From a bacterium (GTDB lineage: Bacteria; Cyanobacteriota; Vampirovibrionia; Gastranaerophilales; Gastranaerophilaceae): DNA of 40,183 nucleotides. Position numbers and translations under genes: made by a program. Location of the stretch: positions 1-40,183 of the forward strand of contig JAGAVG010000067.1 in assembly GCA_017942035.1 (NCBI GenBank), in the 5' to 3' direction. Positions 7,128 through 14,442 of this stretch are shown here, piece after piece; the stretch's first letter is position 1; each line of letters starts with the position of its first letter. Below the pieces are notes generated by a model. It searched no databases. It was not told the DNA's origin and worked only from the letters and a program-made list of their open reading frames with translations.

Positions 7128-8357
7128 CTACACCGGAATTCCGCCTAAAATTACCGGATAAAACGCAAGCAGAATAACTCCGACAATTATGCCTATAATA
7201 ATTATTAATGCCGGTTCAAATGATTTTGCAAGCGTATCTACAACCATTTCGACACGTCTGTCTAAAATATTTGCAATCTGTTCAAGCATTTTTCCTATTT
7301 CACCGGATTTTTCACCGCTTTTTATAAGGCTCATGAAAGATACATCAAGAATATTTGATTTGATAAATGCGGTGGATAAAGTTTCGCCTTTATTTAAACA
7401 CTTTTCAACAACTTCTGCCTGATCTTTAATAACATTATTTTTTATTGAGGCGGAAGCAATGTTTACACTGCTTGATATCGGAATTCCGGCATCATAAGCA
7501 ATTCCTAGCACTGCAATGAAATTTGAAAGATTTATTGTTTTAACAAAATTATTTATAAACGGCAATTTCAATAAAAAATTATCAATGGAATTTTTAAAAA
7601 CTCCGGATTTTATAACCCTGTAGATTCCATAGAAAAATCCGAATAATCCGGCAAATACAAAAATTCCGTATGCAGACATAAATTTGGTAAAGCTCCATAC
7701 CGCAGCGGTTAAACCTGATACCCCAATACCCAAATCCGAATACATAGCGCAAAACCTCGGCAGGATAAATCCGCCGAATAATGCCAAAACTCCTATGATT
7801 AATAAGATTAGAATTGACGGATAAATTGAGGCTGATATGATTTTTTCTTTTGTAGCTTTTTGTTTTCTCAAAAGTCCCAAAAGTCTTGAAAATGCTGCAA
7901 AAATATCACCTGTGGTTTCTCCGGCAGAAATTAACCCGATAAAAACCGGATCAAATACTTTTTCATATTTTTCAAGTGACTCTTTTAACGTCAGTCCGTT
8001 TTTTATAAATTTTCCAAGCCCTTTTGCAACCCGACGAATTTTCTCTTTTGACGCCGTATTAGATATCATATCTAAAGCTTCAATAATAGGAATTTGAGAT
8101 GACAAAAGAACTTCAAGTTCAGAACTGAAAAGAATTTTTTCCTCCAGACTCAAACTTTTTACATAAATATCATCAGTTATTTCATGATTGCTTTTTAAAT
8201 GATTCTCTTCCGAACTTGTTTCAGTGTATACCTTCGTTGGAAGAAATCCCAGCTGTAAAATTTTCTCTCTTGCTTCACGCAAAGATGAGGCTTCAATTTC
8301 TCCGTTTACAAAGGTGTTTTCTTTTTCTCGATATGCGTTATACTTGTATTTTGCCAT
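7128..8357 (-). CDS. Type II secretion / type IV pilus inner-membrane protein (GspF/PilC family)
   Basis: GspF/PilC is the polytopic platform protein that couples the assembly ATPase to pilin or pseudopilin polymerisation. The 409 residues show a typical N-terminal region (MAKYKYNAYREKENTFVNGE, then EASSLREAREKILQLGFLP) and two T2SSF repeats (about 70-190 and 270-395). Three membrane segments are visible: YPSILILLIIGVLALFGGFI, GIFVFAGLFGFFYGIY and LIIIIGIIVGVILLAFYPVI. The ATG at 8357 matches the family start; an in-frame GTG lies 6 codons upstream. It could service the pilin-like genes at 10509, 18352, 20410 and 21187, although no assembly ATPase or prepilin peptidase lies in the window. Confidence 0.92.
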   Translation of the reverse strand: MAKYKYNAYREKENTFVNGEIEASSLREAREKILQLGFLPTKVYTETSSEENHLKSNHEITDDIYVKSLSLEEKILFSSELEVLLSSQIPIIEALDMISNTASKEKIRRVAKGLGKFIKNGLTLKESLEKYEKVFDPVFIGLISAGETTGDIFAAFSRLLGLLRKQKATKEKIISASIYPSILILLIIGVLALFGGFILPRFCAMYSDLGIGVSGLTAAVWSFTKFMSAYGIFVFAGLFGFFYGIYRVIKSGVFKNSIDNFLLKLPFINNFVKTINLSNFIAVLGIAYDAGIPISSSVNIASASIKNNVIKDQAEVVEKCLNKGETLSTAFIKSNILDVSFMSLIKSGEKSGEIGKMLEQIANILDRRVEMVVDTLAKSFEPALIIIIGIIVGVILLAFYPVILGGIPV

Positions 8358-8567
8358 ATATTTTAACCTTAACACTTACAATATCATATCTTTTTGCATT
8401 AAACATCATATATTATAATTATTTAAAGGTTAAAAAATACAACACAAAATTAACGTCAAATAAATTTAACGTACTTTTTACACTTTCTAACACTTAATAA
8501 ACACTATTTGTCCAAAAATTCAGGAACAGATTTTTACGGACATCGTCTAATGACTTAGAATAACATT

Positions 8568-8663
8568 CTAACCTTCTGTAGTTAATTCTTCCCAGATACT
8601 AGGAACTACGATTAACGCAGTGTAAACAATGAATCCGAATAAGATTAAGTTGATAGCTTCCAT
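8568..8663 (-). CDS. 31-residue single-pass membrane microprotein
   Basis: The frame encodes MEAINLILFGFIVYTALIVV, then PSIWEELTTEG and a stop. One hydrophobic helix (residues 4-22) is followed by an acidic tail. AGGAG lies 9 nt before the ATG, which is better than many longer genes here. It sits alone between the gspF-like gene and the zinc-ribbon gene. No homolog is recognised. It could be a small membrane regulator or subunit; it may also be a chance frame, but the ribosome site and clean helix favour a gene. Confidence 0.5.
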   Translation of the reverse strand: MEAINLILFGFIVYTALIVVPSIWEELTTEG

Positions 8664-8786
8664 ATAGACTCTCCTATATTAAATAACAACTATTGCACAC
8701 TTATATTATTCCCATGTTCATTAAAATATTAACAAAAATTAAGCAAAAATTTAAAAATTTTTTATATAATAGAAGTAGAGGAAAAA

Positions 8787-9101
8787 ATGAAAAAGAAAAT
8801 TAAAACACTGTTTAAAAATCTATGCTGTTCGGTTTGCAAATCGGACTTTGATGAAGATTCTATTCAAATAAAACGTGAAGAAGAAGGGTTGAGCGTCGTG
8901 CACCTAGAATGTCAAAAATGCGGCAAAAAATTCGGCATGGCATTTTTAGGTTTTTCAAATATTGAAGTAAAAAATGAAGACGACTTAGCGTTTGAAGTTC
9001 AGCAAGGGCCGGATCCGATAAGTTATGACGATGTAATTGACGCACACCGCTTTATAAGAGATTTAGACGAACATTGGGCTGAATATTTACCCAAAAGTTA
9101 A
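8787..9101 (+). CDS. Small protein with two CxxC motifs (zinc-ribbon-like)
   Basis: The 104-residue protein has C-SVC-K near residues 14-18 and LECQKCGKKF around 40-49. Together these look like a zinc-ribbon knuckle pair. The C-terminal half is acidic and ends in a helical segment (YDDVIDAHRFIRDLDEHW). No enzymatic motif is visible and the function is unknown. AGAGG precedes the ATG by about 6 nt, with TATAAT at 8765-8770 upstream. Its stop codon abuts the stop of the convergent transporter gene with no spacer. Confidence 0.7.
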   Translation: MKKKIKTLFKNLCCSVCKSDFDEDSIQIKREEEGLSVVHLECQKCGKKFGMAFLGFSNIEVKNEDDLAFEVQQGPDPISYDDVIDAHRFIRDLDEHWAEYLPKS

Positions 9102-10415
9102 TTAATTAAACAATATTCCAACAATTGCAGCTGACATATAGCATGTTAAGGTCCCGCAAATCAAAGCTCTTACACCTAATCTTGCAAGGTTCTTGCGCTG
9201 GTTCGGTGCGAGTTCACCAATACCTCCAAGCTGGATTGCGATAGAGCCGATGTTTCCAAAACTGCATAGTGCAAAACATGCGATTAAATAACTTTTGGCA
9301 GAAAGTGCTGTCGGAAGTTTTGTCAAATCAACATAAGCAACCATTTCATTTAAAACAAGCTTTGTTCCCATCAAACCGCCTACGGTTGTAGCTTCATGGA
9401 GCGGAACCCCCATAAAGAACGCAAATACAGCAAAAATTTTACCCAAAATCATGTTCAATGAAAGGTTTGCCCAATCAAATCCTAAAAAGTTTGGAGCAAG
9501 GTGGAGATATTTTACCAAAAATGTTCCAAATCCGCCTAAAATCCAATCTATCATTGCAACAAGAGCAATAAGCGCCAGAATCATTGCAACAACATTAATA
9601 GCAACTTTCATGCCCTCTGATGCGCCCGCTGAGATTGCCTCAAAAACCGTCGAATACGTCCTTTTTCTTTTTGAAAAAGTTATTTTGAAATCCTCGGAAG
9701 TTTCCGGAGTACCGGTTTCCGGATAGATAATCTTTGAAATAACAAGCGCGCCAGGCGCAGCCATAATTGATGCGGCAAGCAGATATTGTGCCGGAATTCC
9801 GAGTCCTATATAAATCGGCATTGTTGCTCCGGAAATACAAGCCATACTTCCGGCCATTGATGCGAGGAGTTCAGAACGCGTAAGTTTTGCAAGGTAAGGT
9901 TTTATCATAATCTGAGCAACAATTTGTCCAACGAAAGCACTGGCAACGTTTGAAAGGGCTTCTGCTCCGGATACGGCCATAATCTTGTTCATGGCTTTGC
10001 CTAAAACGGCAACAACTCTTTGCATTATGCCATAATGATATAAAATATTCACCAAAATCATCATAAATATTAATGATGACATCAATTGAAGCGCAAAAAT
10101 TGAACTTCCGGTGCCGAAAGCATTTTCCAATTTTAAATTATCAATCAATGGCCCGAAAACGAAGGCTCCGCCTTCTTTTGCAAATTCAAGAATTTTTTGG
10201 ATAAATAGCCCGATATTAAGAAATAATGCTCGTCCGAGCGGAACTTTAAAAACAAAAACGGCAAGAAGAATTTGTAATAAAAATCCCATTCCAACAGTTT
10301 TGTAATTGATAGCTTTCCTATTATTCGACATTAAATAACATAAGCCAAAAATTAAAATTATCCCGAAAATTCCGAAAAATCTATCCATAAATAAGGTTTC
10401 CATCCCTTCATACAT
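9102..10415 (-). CDS. nupC: Concentrative nucleoside transporter (NupC/CNT family)
   Basis: It is a cation-coupled importer of nucleosides in the inner membrane. The 437 residues are highly hydrophobic with about ten membrane spans. CNT landmarks are LMSNNRKAINYKTVGMGFLL, the gate GAFVFGPL, GTGSSIFALQLM, MAVSGAEALSNVASAFVGQ, MAGSMACISGATMPIYIGLG, GVPLHEATTVGGLMG and CFALCSFGNIGSIAIQLGG. Length fits the family (about 400-430). The first ATG is followed by others at codons 5 and 10; MDRFFGIFG may be the true start. It probably serves nucleoside salvage. There is no terminator between it and the convergent gene. Confidence 0.93.
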   Translation of the reverse strand: MYEGMETLFMDRFFGIFGIILIFGLCYLMSNNRKAINYKTVGMGFLLQILLAVFVFKVPLGRALFLNIGLFIQKILEFAKEGGAFVFGPLIDNLKLENAFGTGSSIFALQLMSSLIFMMILVNILYHYGIMQRVVAVLGKAMNKIMAVSGAEALSNVASAFVGQIVAQIMIKPYLAKLTRSELLASMAGSMACISGATMPIYIGLGIPAQYLLAASIMAAPGALVISKIIYPETGTPETSEDFKITFSKRKRTYSTVFEAISAGASEGMKVAINVVAMILALIALVAMIDWILGGFGTFLVKYLHLAPNFLGFDWANLSLNMILGKIFAVFAFFMGVPLHEATTVGGLMGTKLVLNEMVAYVDLTKLPTALSAKSYLIACFALCSFGNIGSIAIQLGGIGELAPNQRKNLARLGVRALICGTLTCYMSAAIVGILFN

Positions 10416-10508
10416 TCACCGATTATTACTTTTCAATAATACTTAAAACGGGGCTAAAAATCTTTAAATATTGAAAAAAATTTACATTCAGGCTAGGACT
10501 AATCCAAT

Positions 10509-11315
10509 TTACCAAGGATAATCATCTTTGATTTCCCAGCCGTCCATCATTAAAAGCAAGGTGCATCCATGTCTGTATAACTCATTTTCATTTTCTTCAT
10601 TCTTTGATTTTTTACAAGAAATTAATTCTGGTCTACCTGGATTTACTGTAAAATTTATACCATCCAAAACTTGTTCTCTTGTAGGTTGAGTCCAAGCTCC
10701 ATACGGAACAAGACCATTTTCGGTTGTCAAAACAAAATAAAATGCATCTTTACCTTGAATATTAGGCCCCGCTTTACCATTAACGTCAACAATCATAAAC
10801 GAAATTGCACCTATAGTAGTACTTATTTGATGCACAACAATTGAAACGGTTGAACCATTAGTGAGAAAGTATGAGATACCATTAGCACTAACGGGCATAC
10901 CGCACTTTTTAAGAACAGCTTCTCCACCGCCAATACCGCAAAGCTTCGGACTGTTCAAATATGGTAAGATGTATTGATTAAGAAACCGTTCAGTATTTTC
11001 AAGTGCAGTGTTATTCCCTAAAACCCAATCTTTAGCTTCGCCATTTTGAACCTCAGAAAGTTTTATAGCCTGAGCAAGTATTGAATATGCCTGCTTAGCA
11101 CGATTTGCAAAAACTTTTTTCTGGTATTTAGCAATCAATGCCGGCATGGTTATCGCCGCAACAACCCCGATTATTCCGAGGGTGATTAGAACCTCAGCCA
11201 AAGTAAAGGCAACTTTCGTCATTGCGAACGGAACAGAGTGAGTGCGGCAATCCGGTTTTTCCGGTAGACTAAAGTCTACCCTACTACTTACCCTCTGTTC
11301 TTCTAATATATTCAT
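10509..11315 (-). CDS. Type IV pilin / pseudopilin-like protein with repeat-derived leader
   Basis: It has a prepilin-type N-terminal helix AFTLAEVLITLGIIGVVAAI preceded by MTKV. The mature part is a predicted extracytoplasmic domain with cysteines (SPKLCGIGG, LKKCGMP, ISCKKSKNE, YRHGC). It ends in the tail MDGWEIKDDYPW, shared with the pilin at 18352. The frame begins 36 residues before the FTLAEV phenylalanine. That leader (SSRVDFSLPEKP, then AMTKV) is encoded by palindromic repeats at 11217-11280. The residue before the cleavage site is Ala, not the usual Gly. AAAGGAGG lies before the first ATG. The alternative is a short leader starting at MTKVAFTL. Element copy A lies 45 bp upstream. Confidence 0.85.
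   Translation of the reverse strand: MNILEEQRVSSRVDFSLPEKPDCRTHSVPFAMTKVAFTLAEVLITLGIIGVVAAITMPALIAKYQKKVFANRAKQAYSILAQAIKLSEVQNGEAKDWVLGNNTALENTERFLNQYILPYLNSPKLCGIGGGEAVLKKCGMPVSANGISYFLTNGSTVSIVVHQISTTIGAISFMIVDVNGKAGPNIQGKDAFYFVLTTENGLVPYGAWTQPTREQVLDGINFTVNPGRPELISCKKSKNEENENELYRHGCTLLLMMDGWEIKDDYPW
11217..11280. repeat. Palindromic repeats translated into the pilin leader (copy 1)
   Basis: CGTCATTGCGAACGG to GCGGCAATCC (11217-11253) is a 'GTCATTGCGAG...GCAATCC' type repeat. It is followed by the palindrome GGTAGACTAAAGTCTACC (11263-11280) and CTACTAC. The same pair in the same order recurs at 19003-19066 inside another pilin gene. Both lie inside the reading frame, just before the AFTLAEV codons. 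Confidence 0.75.
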
Positions 11316-11359
11316 ACTTTCAGCCTCCTTTTCAGACTTAAACTATTCTTTAAATTCAT

Positions 11360-11534
11360 GCACCATAATTTATATTTTGGTGCGAGTCGACCTGAAACTC
11401 ACTAAAACATACCTTTTCAAAATTCAAAAATTTCACCAAAAACGACAATAGACCACTTGAAATGTGGCGGAAAATATTGTATAATAAGGCTATAAAAAAC
11501 TCGCACCAAAATATAAAATTTGGTGCGTGTTTTT
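11360..11534. repeat. 168-bp repeated element, copy A (promoter plus double palindrome)
   Basis: The left palindrome runs 11360-11383 (GCACCATAATT...TTTTGGTGC) and the right palindrome 11504-11525 (GCACCAAAATAT...TTTGGTGC). Each is nearly the inverse copy of the other. The interior matches copy B (19175-19348), of identical 168-bp palindrome-to-palindrome length, and copy C (40031-40183). It includes ACTAAAACATACCTT, AACGACAA and the conserved promoter at 11457. On the minus strand TTTCAG, 17 nt and TATAAA could form a second promoter facing the pilin gene. Confidence 0.8.
11457..11485 (+). promoter_or_regulatory. Conserved promoter inside element copy A
   Basis: TTGAAA (11457-11462), a 17-nt spacer and TATAAT (11480-11485) form a near-consensus sigma70 promoter on the plus strand. 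It points at the right palindrome and its T-tract (11502-11534), predicting a transcript of only about 40-45 nt. Confidence 0.6.
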
Positions 11535-11567
11535 ATCTAATTTTATTAAATATTGTATCAGGTTAGA

Positions 11568-12575
11568 TTATATATTTTCGTTTATTTTTTTTAAGAATTC
11601 AACCATTTCCGGCAAAACTTCAAAAACATCGCCGACAATTCCGCAGTCACAATGTTCAAAAATCGGGGCATTCTTATCTATGTTAACTGCAAAGATTTTA
11701 TCGGAATTCTCCATCCCGACAATATGCTGAATAGCACCGGAAATTCCACAGGCAATATAAATTTTCGGAGTAACAGTAACCCCGGTTTGTCCGATTTGCA
11801 TATTCCTTTTGGCAATTCCGGCTTCTACTGCTGCCCTTGTGGCGCCAACCTCAGCTCCGATTACTTTCGCGGCATCTTCCAGCATTTCAAAACCTTTAGC
11901 ATTCTTCATCCCCATGCCGCCAGCGATAATTATTTTAGCATCTAAAAGCTTATTGCGTTCGTTTTCTATCCCTTTTATAAAGTTCAAGATTTTAACCCGC
12001 TCTTCTATACCGTCTAAATTAACCTCCGGATAAACGAATTCGGTATCCTTAACAACATCCTCCTCCAACGGTTTAAACACATTTGGTCTAACTGTTGCCA
12101 TTTGAGGAGTCTTTTTAGATAAAATTGTTGCCATCAATTGACCGCCGAAAGTTGGACGAGTTGCAGCTAGCTGACCTTTTTCATTAATATCCAATTCAAT
12201 ACAATCAGCCGTCAAACCGGTATGGAGTGCAGTAGAAATTCCGGGAGCAAAATCGCGCCCTTCGCAAGTTGCACCAATTAAAATCACCGACGGGTCAATT
12301 TGTTTGATTACATTCACTGCCGAGGTTATATAATAATCTGAAATATAGTTTTCAAACCGCTCATTTTCAAGAGCGTAAACCTTATCAATTCCAAATTTTT
12401 GAAAACCTTCTTTAAACTTTTCTGTATTACCTTTAGTTGTCATAATAAGTGCAATAATAGGCTCATTATTCAGCTTTTTTGAAAGTTCCTGCGCTTTGGA
12501 TGCAAGTTCAAAAAATACAGGATGAACATAGCCTGATTTTGTTATTTGAGCATATAATAAAATTCCTCTACTCAT
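11568..12575 (-). CDS. etfA: Electron transfer flavoprotein alpha subunit
   Basis: EtfA carries FAD and passes electrons between dehydrogenases and an acceptor. The 335 residues include an N-terminal domain (GILLYAQITKSGYVHPVFFE) and the C-terminal FAD domain: GAEVGATRAAVEAG, QIGQTGVTVTPKIYIACGIS, GAIQHIVGM and INIDK-like VNIDKNAPIFE. The usual SGGRG before the FAD domain reads AGGMG here, so the normal arginine is replaced. The expected ADYGIVGD reads CDCGIVGD. It overlaps etfB by 8 nt, showing translational coupling, and GGAG lies inside the end of etfB. It is the last gene of the nfnA-etf cluster. Confidence 0.93.
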   Translation of the reverse strand: MSRGILLYAQITKSGYVHPVFFELASKAQELSKKLNNEPIIALIMTTKGNTEKFKEGFQKFGIDKVYALENERFENYISDYYITSAVNVIKQIDPSVILIGATCEGRDFAPGISTALHTGLTADCIELDINEKGQLAATRPTFGGQLMATILSKKTPQMATVRPNVFKPLEEDVVKDTEFVYPEVNLDGIEERVKILNFIKGIENERNKLLDAKIIIAGGMGMKNAKGFEMLEDAAKVIGAEVGATRAAVEAGIAKRNMQIGQTGVTVTPKIYIACGISGAIQHIVGMENSDKIFAVNIDKNAPIFEHCDCGIVGDVFEVLPEMVEFLKKINENI

Positions 12576-13347
12576 CTTGCAGGCACTCCTTCAATTCATT
12601 ACAAAAATCAGAACTATTTTCAACAAAAACGCATTCATGCTTTTTGACAGGTCTGAATGCCTTGCTTACATAAGTCGGCGATCCTTTAAGTCCTGCATCT
12701 TCCGCCGCAATATCAATATTGTCGGCTGAATATATATCAATCTCTGTTTTTAAAGCTTTTTTCACTCCGTTAATTGTAACCGGAGAAGGTTCATAGTCAC
12801 CTTGAAGAACACAAATCAATGCCGGAAGTTTTACCTGAACAGTTTCAATGCCTTCTTCAAGCTCTCTTCTGACTGTAACGTGGAATTCATTAGCGTCCAC
12901 AATTTCTTTCACATAAGTAACTTGCGGGATTTTAAGATTATTGGCAATAGCAGGGCCGGTTTGGGCAGTGTCACCATCAACAGCGAATTGTCCGCAAATA
13001 ATCAAATTAAAATCAGCATACTTTGTTCTAATCGCTGATGCTATAGTTTTTGAGGTTGCATAGGTATCAGCTCCCGCAAACTTTCTATCAGTAAGTAAAC
13101 AGGCGCTATCACATCCGCGTGCAATAGTTTTTTTTAGCATATCAATAGCTTGATTTGGTCCCATTGTCAGTGTTGTTATTGATACGTTATGTCTTTTATT
13201 TTTAATTTTTAACGCTTCTTCTACAGCAAAAATATCAAACGGATTCATAACACTTTCCAAGCCTTCGCGTTGAATAGTATTATTTTCAGTCCATTTGATA
13301 TTTGTTGTATCCGGAACTTGTTTTACACAAACAAGAATTTTCATCAT
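12568..13347 (-). CDS. etfB: Electron transfer flavoprotein beta subunit
   Basis: EtfB forms the heterodimer with EtfA. In bifurcating members it holds a second FAD; in simple members it holds AMP. The 259 residues show KILVCVKQVPDT at the start, MNPFDIFAVEEALKIK, TLTMGPNQAIDMLKKTIARG, CGQFAVDGDTAQTGPAIA (nucleotide site) and VRRELEEGIETVQVKLPALI. AGGGAT lies about 8 nt before the ATG. It follows the 58-residue cysteine protein by 16 nt and overlaps etfA. Whether this pair bifurcates cannot be settled from sequence alone, but the NfnA neighbour suggests NAD(P)H/ferredoxin chemistry. Confidence 0.93.
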   Translation of the reverse strand: MMKILVCVKQVPDTTNIKWTENNTIQREGLESVMNPFDIFAVEEALKIKNKRHNVSITTLTMGPNQAIDMLKKTIARGCDSACLLTDRKFAGADTYATSKTIASAIRTKYADFNLIICGQFAVDGDTAQTGPAIANNLKIPQVTYVKEIVDANEFHVTVRRELEEGIETVQVKLPALICVLQGDYEPSPVTINGVKKALKTEIDIYSADNIDIAAEDAGLKGSPTYVSKAFRPVKKHECVFVENSSDFCNELKECLQDE

Positions 13348-13363
13348 GTAATATCCCTAAAAA

Positions 13364-13540
13364 CTATTTAGAACCCTTTTGTTTTGAGTTTGCATCAAGC
13401 AAAGCATTATATGCAAGTAGATACATGGAGCATTTTTTTACACTGGGAACATACCAGGCGCATCTTTCTTGCGTGCAAACCATATCTATATTTGAGCCTA
13501 TGCTCATTATCGGGCAAAACGGAATTTCTTTTCCCGCCAT
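13364..13540 (-). CDS. 58-residue four-cysteine protein in the nfnA-etfBA cluster
   Basis: It begins MAGKEIPFCP and has cysteines at 9, 22, 27 and 37 (spacing 12, 4 and 9), with the core CTQERCAWYVPSVKKC. The pattern CP-IxS...C-x4-CAWY...C recalls small cysteine proteins thought to bind zinc or an iron-sulfur cluster; that is an analogy, not a family call. The ATG at 13540 is chosen because AGAGGTG lies 6 nt upstream and overlaps the nfnA stop, implying translational coupling. etfB follows after 16 nt. Position between redox genes suggests a role in electron transfer or complex assembly. Confidence 0.75.
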   Translation of the reverse strand: MAGKEIPFCPIMSIGSNIDMVCTQERCAWYVPSVKKCSMYLLAYNALLDANSKQKGSK

Positions 13541-13552
13541 TTTTATCACCTC

Positions 13553-14395
13553 TTAACTTTTCACTGCTTGTTTTAATAAGTTACAATTTTCGTCACGTTT
13601 TCTTTCTTGATCTTTGTAAATTTTTGTTCTGTTTATAACTTCATCGAAATCAATTTCGTGAGCATTGAAATCAGGGCCGTCAACACACGCAAATTTAACT
13701 TTTCCGCCGACAGTAACACGACAAGCTCCGCACATTCCGGTACCATCAACCATTATAGGGTTCATGCTGGCTTCCGTATAAATTCCCTTGTCTCTGGTAA
13801 GATTTGCGACAGCTCTCATCATTGGCATAGGACCGACAGCGATTGCATAATCAACTTTTTCGCTATTCATAATTCTTTCAAGAACCTGAGTTACGAAACC
13901 TTTTTCGCCCAATGTTCCGTCATCAGTTGTTATGAATAATTCTGTACATGCATCTTTCATTTTATCCTGCCAGAAAATCAAGTCTTTTGTTCTTGCGCCC
14001 ATAATCATGTAAACCTTATTACCGGCTTCTTTGAAAGCTTTTGCAATAAGATAACAAGGAGCTGCACCATAACCGCCGGCCAAACAAACAACAGTTCCGT
14101 ATTTTTTAATATGTGTAGGTTGACCAAGAGGGCCGACGATATCAACAAGTTCATCTCCAACATTTAGCGCTGCTAATTTTTTTGTAGAATAGCCGACAGC
14201 CATAAATACTAACGTCAAAATGCCTTTTTCTTTATCAACATCAGCAATTGTAAGAGGAACTCTTTCGCCGTTTTCTTCTGCTCTAAAGATTATAAACTGC
14301 CCTGCCTGCGCATTTCTTACAACATAAGGTGCATCAATTGTTACTTCAAATTGATTTGGACAAATTTCTTTTTTTGATAATATTTTATATCCCAT
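13553..14395 (-). CDS. nfnA: NfnA-like FAD/NAD(P)-binding reductase subunit with [2Fe-2S] motif
   Basis: The 280 residues match the sulfide/dihydroorotate dehydrogenase-like family (NfnA, SudB). The FAD part has RVPLTIADVD (45-54). The NAD(P) part has CLAGGYGAAPCYLIAKAF (104-121). The iron-sulfur site has D217, C222, C225 and C237 (DGTGMCGACRV, FACVDGP), which fits the recalled three-Cys/one-Asp cluster of NfnA. NfnA normally pairs with NfnB (GltA-like) in ferredoxin:NADP bifurcation, but no NfnB lies here; EtfB/EtfA follow instead. AGGAG lies 9 nt before the ATG. It is the first gene of the cluster. Confidence 0.88.
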   Translation of the reverse strand: MGYKILSKKEICPNQFEVTIDAPYVVRNAQAGQFIIFRAEENGERVPLTIADVDKEKGILTLVFMAVGYSTKKLAALNVGDELVDIVGPLGQPTHIKKYGTVVCLAGGYGAAPCYLIAKAFKEAGNKVYMIMGARTKDLIFWQDKMKDACTELFITTDDGTLGEKGFVTQVLERIMNSEKVDYAIAVGPMPMMRAVANLTRDKGIYTEASMNPIMVDGTGMCGACRVTVGGKVKFACVDGPDFNAHEIDFDEVINRTKIYKDQERKRDENCNLLKQAVKS

Positions 14396-14399
14396 TTCT

Positions 14400-14442
14400 T
14401 TTCTCCTGTTTATACTGCTATCAGTATTATACTACAAAAAAA
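14400..14442 (-). promoter_or_regulatory. Promoter region of the nfnA-etf cluster with a small palindrome
   Basis: On the minus strand TAGTATAAT is followed by TACTGATAGCAGTATA, an imperfect palindrome with arms TACTG/CAGTA, and then AGGAG. No convincing -35 box is seen. The palindrome would be at or just after the transcription start and could be an operator or a 5' hairpin. Confidence 0.4.
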
